DNA of 64,000 nt from positions 1,546,699-1,610,698 of the forward strand of contig OZ025872.1 of assembly GCA_964019415.1 (NCBI GenBank), given 5' to 3'. The position numbers were made by a program, and so were the translations under genes. Source of the stretch: Ianthella basta. Lineage: Eukaryota; Porifera; Demospongiae; Verongiida; Ianthellidae. Of this stretch, positions 1 to 10,127 are shown one piece after another. How positions within the stretch are numbered: the first letter of the stretch is position 1; every line of letters begins with the position of its first letter. A model generated the notes under the pieces. That model was given only the letters and a program-made list of their open reading frames with translations, was not told the origin of the DNA and ran no database searches.

Positions 1-824
1 CAGGGTGTGGCACCGGAACACCCTGTTAAGATTGAAGAGGCGGGGCACATGGGTCAGTCTGAACTGGTATTGTCGTCAAGTGTGTGCATGGTTCCAGGCC
101 TCATCCCTCCAGTGGATGTGGTCCGAGAGGACGATGAGACACAAGACAAGACAGTGCAGTAAGTGGATGCATGCACACTACCACATGTTGTGTGCAGGAT
201 GTGTGACAGTGTGTGACATTGGGTGACAATTTGTGACAGTGACTGACAGCATGACAATGACAATGTAACAATTTGCGAGAGCAGGAGAGTATGTGATGGC
301 TGTGACAACTTGAGACAGTAGGTGACAGAGTGTGACGTGTGACAAAGTGTGGCAGTATGTTGCACATTGCAGCAATGTTCAGCAGTCTGCGAAAGTGTTT
401 TGATAGTGGTCCTTCCTTCTATTGTTCTTAGCAGCCATCATCTCCAGCCTTCCTCACCCAACCTCGTGTGCCCAAGCAGTGTGGACCACTCCTCATGGTG
501 GTAAGTACCATTGCTTTAGCTATCTGTTCAAACACAAGCATGTGTCTGTTGGTTGTAGGCTCTGTGTGGTGCACAGCATTGAAGCTCTGTATGATCTCCC
601 TCACACATCAGCTGTAGAGGTGGCACTTTAGTTTTAACTCTTCTGATGTCGTTGCATTCAGGTCAGGTAACCCACACCATCAGAGAAGGTGCAGACATTG
701 CCACAGAGTGGTCTGTGGCCGTTCACGCAACTGCCGCTGTTTGCTCTGTGGACAGCCGAGGAAGAGACCCATCCCACACCACCGCCTGTGTTCTGTAAGG
801 TGTGGAAGGTGCATATTTACCTGA
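1..824 (+). CDS. 3' part of cysteine-rich (putative zinc-binding) protein gene, copy 1
   Basis: I read three exons: 1-158 (enters from outside the window), 432-500 and 662-824. Each junction has GT-AG borders and the phases agree (2, then 2), giving one open frame that ends with TGA at 822. The last exon encodes a Cys/His/Arg-rich block, RRCRHCHRVVCGRSRNCRC followed by LLCGQPRK and later CSVRCGRC, with spacing C-x2-C-H-x3-C-x5-C-x-C-x2-C, which looks metal-binding. I do not recognise the family. A second copy at 27.96-28.32 kb reads past the point where copy 1 stops (TTACTGGA there, TTACCTGA here) into a further short exon. A remnant of that final exon, with open frame and stop, is still visible at about 958-1007, so copy 1 may have lost its last residues. 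Function unknown; that this is a real coding gene is supported by conservation between the copies. Confidence 0.5.
185..365. repeat. TGACA-rich intronic minisatellite
   Basis: Degenerate repeats of GTGACA with short spacers (GTGACAATGGGTGACAGT-like) fill the intron after exon 1 of the cysteine-rich gene. The same kind of repeat occupies the matching intron of copy 2 at 27,590-27,790, so it predates the duplication. The several overlapping open frames on either strand here are products of the repeat. Confidence 0.7.
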
Positions 825-1030
825 GGCTGGCCACCAACTTTGGTGAGATTGCATGTCTATTATCCAAGACCTGAACACACACACCGGGAGATGTTCCACG
901 TGTGAATTTGAATTCACTTTTTTACTATGTACAAATGTCTCTTGTATTCATTGCAGGTGACCTCTAGAAAGATGGTTTGGAGGTACATTCGTGGAGCTGT
1001 CTTATAACTATCTCCCTGGCCTCATTCTCC

Positions 1031-1440
1031 CTCCTCATCCACAGCCCTCTCTTTTTGTAGCTAATTTTATTCATAGCTATAATTTTCAATAATTTTATAA
1101 ATTGTTCAATATCAACACATCAATATTGGTAGAATAATAATAAAATCTACATATATACCTCAGCTCCTGCATTATACTCCTTGAAGATGGACTTAATTAA
1201 CATGGCCTGATTGGTCTAATTCCATGATTTAGCTATAGTTTTCAGATTGAGGTTGTCATACATAATGTGGTAGTTATGCAAGGAGGGCCACAGAGCAGTG
1301 CAGCTTCAACGTACTAAATGCTTTCCCTGGAGTCACCATATTCTAGAAAGCAACCTTATGGCAATGAATCAATGTTTCAAGCACTAAAGTTGCTGTAACA
1401 TGAATAATAAATACGCTAATTTATAGTAAATACGCGACCT
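1031..1440. other. AT-rich stretch without recognisable gene
   Basis: Downstream of the cysteine-rich gene remnant. No open frame with plausible coding character, no terminal inverted repeat pair and no RNA gene was seen. Confidence 0.5.
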
Positions 1441-1689
1441 CTTGGTGCCACGGCCATCTTCTTCGCCCCGTGGCAGACGCCGAAGGCGTCTGGTAAGAGC
1501 CCAAGGTCAGTGGGTGTGTTTCTTCCGTGTGTTTTCCACCATGGGCGGGTGTCAGCGCAGACTCTGTTGTCAGTCGGGGCCTGATGAAACTGAAGCGGTG
1601 ACCGAAGGTAAGATGCGTATATAAATCTTCGCCCATAAAATTTAAAGTCGTGAGCGTGGTAGGTGCCTAAACAATAGTGCGCATAACTG

Positions 1690-2107
1690 GGCCGCGTATA
1701 ATTTTCGGACCAGAACGGACCGACCGGACTGGACCAATACATTAAATAGGGGCCTATGCGGTCGATCAAAAAGCTGCTACTCACAATTTTTCCCTTTGTA
1801 TTTACTTGTCTTGCTCTCCATTGGTTTTCTTTGCGCTTGGTAAGACTCTCCAGTAAATTAGAGCGCTGTTCGGCTTGCGACAGGCTGTTTATACACAAAT
1901 AGTAAATGTCAGTTAGCCGAATGGTGCTCTAACTTACTGGTCCCGTCTGGAGAGTCGTAGCAAGCACAGAGAAAGCCAACCTAGTGCAGACAAGTCGATA
2001 CAAAGGGTGAAAGTGTGAGTAGCAGCCTTCTGATGGACCGCGCAGGCCCCTATCTAATGTATTGGTCCGGTCCGGTCGGTCCGTTTTGGTCCGAAAATTA
2101 TACCCGA
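1690..2107. mobile_element. Foldback (long inverted repeat) element
   Basis: Left arm 1690-1888 and right arm 1909-2107 are inverted copies of each other over nearly their whole length. Matching landmarks include GTATAATTTTCGGACCA at the outer end, GGACCAATACATTA, CTGCTACTCACA and GACTCTCCAG near the centre. Only about 20 bases separate the arms. No coding capacity is seen; open frames across it are by-products. It is a non-autonomous foldback transposon or an inverted duplication. Confidence 0.8.
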
Positions 2108-2149
2108 CCCATAACTGTAGCTGAGCTAGTTAGCTAGCTAAGTGTGTGG

Positions 2150-2192
2150 CCATAGATACTCTACCCCTTGCGTAGGGTAGAGTATCTATGGT
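2150..2192. repeat. Short perfect-looking hairpin
   Basis: CCATAGATACTCTACCC is followed after a few bases by its inverse GGGTAGAGTATCTATGG (arms about 17 bp, loop TTGCGTA-like). It sits just outside the foldback element at 1690-2107 and is a cruciform-prone site without known role. Confidence 0.6.
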
Positions 2193-2751
2193 GTGACAAA
2201 CGGACAGGACAGCACGCCTTTCCTATATAGCTATAGCTGGCTAATGATATTGTGTGGAGGCAATGTGTGTGGTGGAGGAGGGCATGCTACTCTTAAATGC
2301 TTGCTCAATGATTTCTTCTTGGAACGTGCATGCGGGTGAACGAACAACGATACCTAGACTCCAGCCTCCACGTTTCGCTGTTACTCTATAGGATTAATGG
2401 TATGGCATTATTAGCTACTAGTCTCGTACCCGACCCTGTTCGCCGGCCGCCTTTTTATTCGCCGCCTCCCAGAGTCTGGAAAAGACTGCTACGAAAACCG
2501 TTGCACGGGTCCTCGTCTGACACGGACCAATTAGGCCCTTTGTGACATCATTTATGGTCAGATAAATATCATAAGCATAAGTGAAAATGGCTAACTGACA
2601 GGCTGGCACAGCAGGAACAAGTGCGCGCTTACACCCCTTTCACATGGACACTTTCAAACTGGGTCGACCCCCAGTTTCACACCTTTAAGGTGTGGAATTT
2701 TGATTTTGTAACTGGGTCGAACCCGGTTCACTCAGCCCAGTTCTGGAGCAC

Positions 2752-3319
2752 CCTTTTCACACGGACCGCTTAACCCGGGTTAGCGCGTTCACATTTAGGG
2801 TCAAATCCGGGTCGAATCCGGTTCGAACCCGGATAAATCCGGGTTGTAATCCGGGTTCTAACCCTGCTTGCGAGGTGGGTTCGACCCACATTTATCCGGG
2901 TTAAAAATGGCGGCGTGCGAGTAGACGTGGCAGACGAACGGTCAAGGCCCTTCTGGGCAGATAGTCGGACGCAACCATCTGCGCAGAGCTACTGGGATCG
3001 TATGGAAATGATATCCTTTTCGGTAAGATCGAGGGTGAGCCGGGCGACTCACGCGTGGGTTGGATGCCCACTTAGAACCCGTGGATTGTGCTTCGTACGC
3101 ATTGCGCTACTGCTGTCAGTCGTCTTCTAGCTTGGTCGGGCATAGGATCTCCAGCGCATCGAGAAAAATGCTATCAAAAACGTGGTGATTGTCCGCCATT
3201 TTTTTTTAAAACTCGGGTTTGCTACCCAATCGTGAGGTAGCCGTGTGAACGCTAATCCGTGTCGAACCCGGATTCAATCCGGGTCACGATTCCGGATTAA
3301 GCGGTCCGTGTGAAAGGGT
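2752..3319. mobile_element. Nested TIR element (CCCTTTCACACGGACCG ends)
   Basis: Left end CCTTTTCACACGGACCGCTTAA and right end TTAAGCGGTCCGTGTGAAAGG form an inverted pair of about 22 bp, followed inwards by AACCCGGGTT/GGATTGAATCCGGG-type inverted blocks. Inside, at 2909, an ATGGCGGCG start is followed by an early stop; it resembles the start of the larger remnant at 3367 (both have an ATGGCG start followed by ACGTGG), suggesting that the two elements are related. Non-autonomous. Confidence 0.6.
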
Positions 3320-3366
3320 TGGAGGTGGGTTCGACCCAGTTGTAACTAGGTTCAGGGTGTTATAAA

Positions 3367-4040
3367 ATGGCGGAAAGGGGAAAGACGTGGTCGAATGGCA
3401 AGACAGCGGTACGGAGCGAGGATACGATCCAGAAACTTCTGTTGGGCTCGAAAAGGACCGCTAAGGCCTATAATAAGATTGTAGAGATGCTTGCCGCTCA
3501 CCCTTCCTCGTCCCATTGTGCTACAACCTGGTCTAGGAATGCATGGCTCCTGTTTCTCACCCATACTGACCTTGTCTGGCGTACACTGCCGAGCAAAAGT
3601 GTTCGCTTTACCAGCGTCGTGATCGTAGCGAGTTCGGCGGCTTGCCGCCAACGAAACGCCATCAATCGTCTTCTCCTGGCACTGTCTAGCTCTCTCTCGC
3701 TGCTCTCATACGCCGCCGCCGCCGCCTCCAAAGCCAAATGAGCCCGGAACAGATGATAACCACCGCGATCTTCCCTACCGACGCCATTTTCCAACTCCGC
3801 ATTACGTCACTCGCGCTTGCGCATGGTACGAATAAAATTCCCCATAAAAGGGCTATTGCCGTCCAAGTCTCTACTTTTAACCTAAGGATTGAACAAACAT
3901 TCCTTACAATCGCAGGTCGTCTGGAAATCACCAATTCTTTGCTTCTGTCGTTCTTTATTGCCTGCCACAGCTCTGTGCAGCTTGTTGCAACGTTCAGGCT
4001 ACAATTCGAATGCCTTAAGGTCCCGCATCGAAAAGGCCCC
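3367..4040. pseudogene. Degraded PIF/Harbinger-type transposon coding region
   Basis: On the plus strand at 3367 an ATG opens a frame beginning MAERGKTWSNGK, followed by a pattern of tryptophan and charged residues like Myb/SANT-like proteins of Harbinger transposons, but the similarity is lost after about 45 residues. On the minus strand (3794 down to 3498, with a second frame from about 3800) an Arg-rich stretch is followed by VWVRNRSHAFLDQVVAQW, which resembles the R-x-x-VWVRPW region near the start of Harbinger nucleases. Divergent Myb-like and nuclease genes is the arrangement expected for this superfamily. No DDE catalytic region remains and the frames are broken. Family assignment is inference from short motifs. 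Confidence 0.4.
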
Positions 4041-4568
4041 AGCCTTTGAGGGCATAAACGTCCTGTACCTAGTGCGGCCTCATTCCTGTGAGCAAGGATC
4101 ACCCTTCTGTACATCTACGCAAAACTTGTGCTGATGTTTGATGAATGGTGAGATAAGGGGTCTGCGGTGGTAGTTCGACTCCGCCCCCTGCAACGGTTTT
4201 GGATGCAGCCTTTTCCAGACCCTTGGAGGCGGCGAATGAAATGGCGGCCGACGGCCAGGGTTGGGTACGAGACTAATTAGCTACCACACAGTCAGACTCA
4301 GCGGTCAGTGGTATATACTTGTCAGCTGTCCACGATCTGTAACCACCACTCCATTCATCTTATAGCCTCTGCCCTCCACACTCTTGAAGTCGCTTTGTAA
4401 CTATTCATCTGGCATGACTACTACATGTCACTTATGCAACTACCCATCTGCCTGTTCCTATAGTCATCATCATACATGAGTATATGAGTATATACATATG
4501 GCACACACATATACACATGTGTGTGACCATTTCGGCTATTAGTCAGTGGGTGTGACGCTCTCGCTACC

Positions 4569-6620
4569 GTGACAAAGTGCATTAGTACAGAACATGTTGA
4601 CCCATCTGGTCTCACAGCTTTTATTGCCAGCCGACTGATTCCACTCGACAAGCAGCCTAGGGTGGGACCCATTGGCATCAGTGAGATCACACGTCGAATT
4701 ATCACGATTCAGCAAGGCAATCCAAGTGTGACAAAGTCTGACATCCAGTCAGCTGTAGGCTCACTTCAGCTTTGCGCTGGCCAGGACGCAGGAGTTGAAG
4801 CTGCAGTACATGCAATGCGAATGATTTTTGAGAGTGAGAGTACTGATGGAGTCCTACTGGTGGATGCGAGTAATGCTTTCAACAGTTTGAATCATGCAGC
4901 AACCCTGCAGAATGTCCAGGTCCTTTGCCCTTGCCTTGACTAACATCTAATGAATGAATGTAGAACTCTTTGTTGCTGAGTGATCCGCTAGCAATGGTGA
5001 TGTATGCCCTGGGTGTCACACCACTGATTTGAGCAGTAAGCATTCCTGACACCCAGCAGCTTTGGTTCACAGATGATGTCTCTGCTAGTGGACGCCTACA
5101 CCCTCTGCGGACAGGGTGGGACAGGCTAGCCAACTTGAGTCCAACCTATGGGTACCATGCATGTGAACAACAGCAAAACATGGTTGGTGGTGAAAGCAGA
5201 ACATCTATCTGAAGCAGAGAGAATTTTTGATGGAACTGGAGTTTGTGTCACATGTACAGGCAAACGTCACCTTGGAGCAGCCCTTAGAACAGGATTCTTC
5301 ATCAAGGAGTATGTTCAGGAGAAGGTCATTATGTGGACGGCTGAGCTCGACGAGCTTGCATGCATTTGCCAGAGCCCTATGCAGCCTTTGCAGCATTCAC
5401 CTATGGCCTCATTGGCCACTGGGTGTACTTCCTGCGAACCATTGAGGGGATTGCACCATTGCTACAGCCACTTGAGGACTCCATTCGCCAGCACTTCCTT
5501 CTGGCCCTGACTGGACAGAATGGAGTTTCTGATCTGGAACGTGAGCTCTTGGCTCTTCCCACTTGTCATGGTGGTCTGGGACTTGTGAATCCAACAACCA
5601 TGTCTGAGGAGCACACACTCTCACTGTGCCTGACGGCACCCCTGACTGCAATCATCACCCTGCAGAGGGATGACATTGGAGACTCCAGACAACAGCAACA
5701 ATCCATTAAGTCCTCACTGCGTACAGAACAGCGCACACGACAAGAGGAGGCCACTGCTGAATTGAAGACTTGTTAGCCCCAGCACCTACAGAGAGCTGCT
5801 GAACTGGCTAGCAAGAAGGGTGCCTACAGCTGGGTGACTGCCCTCCCATTTGCTGCCCATGGCTTTGCACTTCACAAGAGTGCATTTCGTGGTGCACTCT
5901 GCCTTCGCTACAACTGGACACCTGCCAATCTGCCAAGAGTGTGTGTTTGCGTTGCAGCTTTCGCCACAGACCATGCTCTCTCATGTCCAACCGGAGGAGT
6001 CACAATCATTCGGCACAACGAAGTACGCGGCCTCACTGCCAGCCTCCTCACTGAGGTATGCCATGCACGACGTATGCATTGAACCACGCCTGCAAGCACT
6101 GTCGGGTGAGACACTGTCCACTCACAGTGCTACAACTGAGGACAATGCCAGACTAGACGTTGCAGCAATCGGCTTCTGGGGAGGGAGGTTTGAGAGGACA
6201 TTTTTTGATGTGAGGGTTTTTAATCCCTATGCCCCCTTGAACAGAACCCTGCAGACAGCAGCCTGCTATCGGTGCCATGAATGAGAGAAGAGGCGCAATC
6301 TGCAAGTATGAAGAACGGATATGTGAAGTGGAGCATGCCTCCTTTGTACCCCTAGTGCTATCCTGCACCAGTGGAGCAGGTCCCTGTGCGACCAACTTTT
6401 TCCAAAGGCTAGCAGCCTTGCAAGCTGAGAAGCACCACTCCACCTATAGCATGGTGATGGAATTGCTTCGTTGCCGCCTCAGCTGTGCCCTCCTGCAATC
6501 AGCTATCACATGCCTCAGGAGCTAGTGCATGGTCAGCCTATCACCACCCAGGCTGAATCGACATGAGTGCCGTGGAACTTGCAATGTCCGAGGGTCGGGC
6601 GGAGCACAATAAACCAACGA
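4569..6620 (+). pseudogene. Non-LTR-like reverse transcriptase element, 5'-truncated and frameshifted
   Basis: Plus-strand frames collectively encode a reverse transcriptase of a type common in marine invertebrates. From 4569: RVGPIGISEITRRIITI, then LCAGQDAGVEAAVHAMRMIF, then LLVDASNAFNSLN (the D-containing motif A). The part with the second catalytic Asp cluster (about 4950-5130) is out of frame or deleted. From 5148: SKTWLVVKAEHLSEAERIF and KRHLGAALRTGFF. From 5360: a long alpha-helical region to 5776, a stop, then a C-terminal zone with HALSCPTGGVTIIRHNE and FWGGRFERTFFDVRVFNPYA. The FFDVRVFNP motif with the preceding Asp resembles a PD-(D/E)xK nuclease core. At least three frame changes and several stops make it inactive. 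Start of the original element is missing; the 3' boundary is uncertain. Confidence 0.7.
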
Positions 6621-6624
6621 TTTC

Positions 6625-7060
6625 CTGACAACACATCATCTTGTCATTTGCTATTTTTTATCACTTTCATTACTATTTACTCTTTTTAATCATGTTGTAC
6701 CACAATCTCTGTGTTTGCTTGTTGATTAATAGTGCTTTCATGTTTATGACATCTTTTAATAATTATAATAATTATTGCAATTTTCATTGGTGAAAAGGTC
6801 TGCTATTACTATAATGTCTTATACCCTGTTTGTCCTTTACTGTATACCTTATCTGCTTGTGGTAAAGATTTACGTTGAATACATTTGCCAGACATGCATG
6901 TAAATGGATCTGTGTAGTCATGCATGACCTGACTGCTTTCCAGGGGAACAGTCAGGCTATGTGAGACTGAGAGCTGTGTATACCATATGGAAAGTGTGCT
7001 GCAAGTGTGGCTGTGGAATGATAACCTTTAGACTGTGTTATTACTTATTACTCTACTAAA
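6625..7060. other. AT-rich spacer
   Basis: Between the reverse transcriptase remnant and the 7-kb exons. Low-complexity TATTA/TAATAATTAT runs, no gene or repeat pair recognised. Confidence 0.4.
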
Positions 7061-7063
7061 CAG

Positions 7064-7797
7064 AACTTAAGCAGGAGGACAGTGGCGAGTTGTCTACTTC
7101 AACAAGTACGCAACTCCTGTCGTCAATTAAAGATGAAGGTATGTATTTATCCAATTTGAATTCAAGCTGCAGTGACACTACATTTGTTTCTGCTTAACAG
7201 AATTTCAGGTCGAGTGCAATCTTGCTACAACAGAGATGGATTCTGAGCATGAAATGATAGATTACTCACATCGTGAGTATGGACCTGTCAGTTCACCTGT
7301 CAGTTCACCTGTCAGTTCACCTATGGAAGTACCTGTAGAAGGTAATGTGAAGTAATGATCACAGGGGGGCAGTATACACTAATTGTGTAGTGCCAAAACA
7401 TAGTTATAATGCTATGACAGTTTGTTTTACAACTTCTAAGCCATGCAAACGTTATTTGGTATAATTACCAAGAATGCATGTGCACAACTCCTGCATGTTG
7501 TCATGATTACAGGCACTGAATAACATTACCTGCACATGTCTACTCCAACTAACTAGTCCCATCTTTTATATTCAACTGCTTCCCCATCTGATACCACATG
7601 TCATGCACCTGTGCTGACAACAAATGACACAGAGGTGTGTACTGATTGTGGATTACCAGAGTTGCAGCTGAATGTGTGCAGTCCTGTGGCCTGCCAATAT
7701 GGCCAACCTGCTATTTACAAGAAAGAAAGCAGATCTGGCGATGTACTAATATATACCTCTGATGGCACACAGCTGAGGGACAGCCAAGAAACGCTGG
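7064..7797 (+). CDS. Three symmetric phase-1 exons, possible 5' exons of ZU5-CARD gene A
   Basis: Exons 7064-7138, 7201-7341 and 7633-7797 all have AG before and GT after and each begins with two bases and ends with one base of a codon (phase 1-1), so they join in frame. They encode acidic, Ser/Thr/Pro-rich sequence: KQEDSGELSTSTSTQLL, then a threefold PVSSPVSSPVSSP repeat, then a Cys-containing segment TDCGLPELQLNVCSPVACQY. The first exons of ZU5-CARD genes A (17,781) and B (30,950) have the same phase-1 borders and similar acidic composition, which suggests they are upstream exons of gene A, about 10 kb away across a transposon-filled intron. They might equally be a relic of another paralogue. 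No start codon was identified. Confidence 0.45.
7283..7324. repeat. 12-bp in-frame tandem repeat
   Basis: CCTGTCAGTTCA is repeated three times inside the second 7-kb exon and adds PVSS units without shifting the frame. Confidence 0.7.
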
Positions 7798-8141
7798 GTA
7801 AGAAGACCTGACAATAGCATGCCCACTGTATACATTTTAAGTGTCTCTACATACGTAGGTATGATGGAGGGTTGGGGTGTCCGGGACTACATAATTGCAA
7901 TTGGTGTTTGCACAGTTGGTCATTGCTTGGTAATTCTTAAATTTGAGCGGATTTGAGAAAAGGCAGCATTCTGTGCTACAGTAGTTTGAGTTAGTGGTAC
8001 TATATATACAGTGCAAGTAAGAATATAATGCACTAATCTAAATTAATAATATAATTCAGGGAGGCTATGGAGGCTACAGTGGATAAGTATTCAGTATAAC
8101 TATGAACTAGGAGGAATTTAGTAGACTTTAAATTGGACAGA

Positions 8142-8785
8142 TTTTTAATTAGGCTTTCGTCCTCATACAAATTTAGTCAGGCGTCGCATGACCCCTCCTC
8201 ACGGAAGGGTCAGGTTAAGTCTAATACATTGATTTGTCCACGCAGAATGCAATTATGCACTGTGGAATGTAATTATTGTGCAACATTATGCCTCACTTGT
8301 GGCTGCAAGTACGTGCGATGGCTCGTGACACTTACCTGATCTTTCGTAATAGCCGTCAGAAGAACAACAGCAAAGACTATCGATGTCCTTTGACCGGCAA
8401 CACCAGGCCGAACACTGTTGGCGGACACACGTAGCACAGGCTCTTGCCGAAGCCGGTCGGCAAAACAGCGAAAACATCCCTCCCAGAAACGATGCCAGAC
8501 ACGACCTGAAGTTGCTCTGGCTTCATAGTAGAATAACAAAGGCACTGGATGGCTTCCGTCGCAGCGTATAACACTCTTAGGTCCATGTTCTGGTCTGCTG
8601 CCATTCGCGGAAAAGCGAATGGCAGCAGACCAATTCACCCCTTTCCTGCAATCTGATTGGGCATGCAACCATTGTGGCATGCTGCACAAGTCAATGTATA
8701 TATTAGACTTAACCTGACCCTTCCGCGAGGAGGGGTCACGCGATGCGTGACTAATACAAAGTGACATCCAAAGGCTAATAAAATT
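8142..8785. mobile_element. TIR element carrying a helicase fragment
   Basis: Arms of roughly 90 bp are inverted copies: left 8142-8235 and right about 8693-8785. Shared landmarks are TTTTAATTAGGCTTT (right TTTTATTAGCCTTT), TTAGTC, GTGACCCCTCC (left GCATGACCCCTCC), GAAGGGTCAGGTTAAGTC and TAATA. The inner part holds a minus-strand RecQ-like helicase remnant. A shorter element at 10,128-10,582 shares the layout (TTAGTC, then CCCCTCC, then AGGGTCTGG) and the internal sequence CTGCAATCTGATTGG, so both belong to one superfamily. Confidence 0.7.
8333..8604 (-). pseudogene. RecQ-like superfamily 2 helicase N-terminal fragment
   Basis: Reading the minus strand from 8604, the product contains KPEQLQVVSGIVSGRDVFAV followed by LPTGFGKSLCY, a clear Walker A (motif I) with the preceding Q-like region typical of RecQ helicases. 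After a +1 shift near 8400 another frame reads AVVLLTAITKDQ, matching helicase motif Ia (SPLTALMKDQ-type), and ends at a splice-donor-like CAG/GTAAG at about 8333. The fragment therefore includes the end of a first exon but is frameshifted and lacks motifs II-VI. It is enclosed in transposon inverted repeats. A hairpin (arms GGTCTGCTGCCATTCGC at about 8590-8630) overlaps its start codon. Confidence 0.65.
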
Positions 8786-8789
8786 TCCA

Positions 8790-9140
8790 TAGGATAATAC
8801 ATAATGTGTGACTTTTTGTACAGATACACGGTATATAGTATCAATTGAAATATAAAAGGATGCGCATGGTCATGCAACTTGGTGGACGTGCCCAGGTAGT
8901 CCATCAGTTTATTTCATTAACAACATTTCTTTAATTGGTGCCAGATTGCTGGAGATACATGCCAAAAATCAAATAATGACACCCAAGTAGCAGGAATGTG
9001 TCACCTATGCATTAGCAAAGGCCCACACACTCTAGTGTGGTTGCCTAACAATCCGAAGTTCAAATCAGCCACTTTTTGGGGCATCCCTATATTGTTTTCA
9101 CTTTTAGGTATTTGTATGGCTTCATGTTCGTATATATGTA
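8790..9140. other. Spacer without recognised gene
   Basis: Non-coding between the helicase-bearing element and the 9.15-kb hairpin. A weak B-box-like GAAGTTCAAATC at about 9056 was not enough to call a tRNA or SINE. Confidence 0.35.
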
Positions 9141-9150
9141 TGTAGTAGTT

Positions 9151-9258
9151 ACTACACGCCTTCTATGGCGTACGGCATTTACTGCACTCGCCCTCGGGCG
9201 CTTCGTGCCCTCGGGTCTTGTGCAGTAAATATGCCGTACGCCATTGAAGGCGTGTAGT
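9151..9258. repeat. Hairpin-headed repeat, member 1
   Basis: Left arm ACTACACGCCTTCTATGGCG with TACGGCATTTACTGCAC is inverted on the right side (GTGCAGTAAATATGCCGTAC, then GGCGTGTAGT). The loop holds CTCGCCCTCGGGC and GTGCCCTCGGG; on the other strand this is a GAGGGCACGA.. ..GAGGGCGAGTGC motif. It is bordered on the right by AAGTGATTTA, as in members at 14.5 and 29.0 kb. The 580 bases that follow (to about 9840) contain no recognised gene. Confidence 0.75.
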
Positions 9259-9259
9259 A

Positions 9260-10125
9260 AGTGATTTACCAAAAATAAGCGCTCGCAATTTGAATTTTAC
9301 TGCGTCTGGCTGGGGAGCTGTGTTGGAACTGGTGGTAATCTCGCCGTAGGACAAGGCTGAAGTTGCTTCGTATTCTCTTCACGCCGCCCCAGTAGTACTT
9401 TCGAGTGCTGTGCAATGGTGTCGCCGACTTCTGTTCCTGCGCACTATCAGACCAGGAACATTCAGTGCGCGCGCAGATCTGTGGCCGCAGTACCCAACGA
9501 AATGAGTGACGCATGAATACCTGGAGACATCACGAAGGCTTTGATGCTTTGCTTTGGCTCAGCTGGATTGCACATGCTCGGAAAGCTTGGCTCAGCCCAC
9601 AACAGAAGCAAAGCGGTAAGCAATGGATGCGATGTAGTGGCGCCGATTGCGTGTCAACTCATTTCCCAGGAGTAAATGCATGCTTGGGGAAAGCGTGTAC
9701 ATGTGCGCGCTCCTCTTTCATGAGCTACCCACTTCTCCAGAAGTTGGTACATGAAACTTCATGGCTAATTGATTCTCGTGACCTTTCCGCTCTTTGTTTA
9801 CTTCACGGAGGTGTTGGTTGACCACAATATAGGTGTTAAGGGGCGCTAAAAGGTGTTAGTGGTTTTCACACAATTTACTGCACTGCAGTATTCTGCTACT
9901 GCATCAGGGTGCCTTTGAAGTATGAGATCATCATTTGGTAAGTATGTATATTTCTGTCATTGCAAATGGCAGCGCTAATGTCATCCTTTACAAAGCTTTA
10001 AATCGTCTCTAATGGCATTTTTCCGTCTTTGAATCGAATGAAATGTGGTCATGAACATGTGTTAATAGAGTGGTACTAATAAAAAGCTTAAGGAATGTCT
10101 CTTCTGTGAGATACAGCTCCAATTA
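9260..10125. other. Presumed body of hairpin-headed repeat plus spacer
   Basis: GC-richer part to about 9840 with a 102-codon open frame at 9513 that has no recognisable domain; thereafter ordinary AT-rich sequence. I see no splice-supported gene. Confidence 0.3.
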
Positions 10126-10127
10126 TA

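Larger units (their letters stand above)
2415..4272. mobile_element. TIR element, TAGTCTCGTACCC family, with nested insertions
   Basis: The left end reads TAGTCTCGTACCCGACC and the right end is the inverse (GGGTTGGGTACGAGACTA). The inverted match continues inward through GGCGGCC, GGCGGCGAAT-like, TCCAGA and the AAAACCGTTGCA stretch, roughly 100 bp per arm. Elements with the same outer sequence occur at about 40,755-41,455 and 56,195-56,617. This copy is much longer because other elements lie inside it, including a Harbinger-type remnant and a smaller TIR element. Confidence 0.65.

Noticed and set aside
1416..1898. 160-codon minus-strand open frame
   Set aside because: Runs through the foldback element arm and a GC-rich spacer; no domain, no splice support, and no counterpart in the other arm's context.
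3686..4114. 142-codon minus-strand frame as an intact gene
   Set aside because: Only the Arg-rich end resembles the Harbinger-type remnant and the frames shift; treated as part of the pseudogene.
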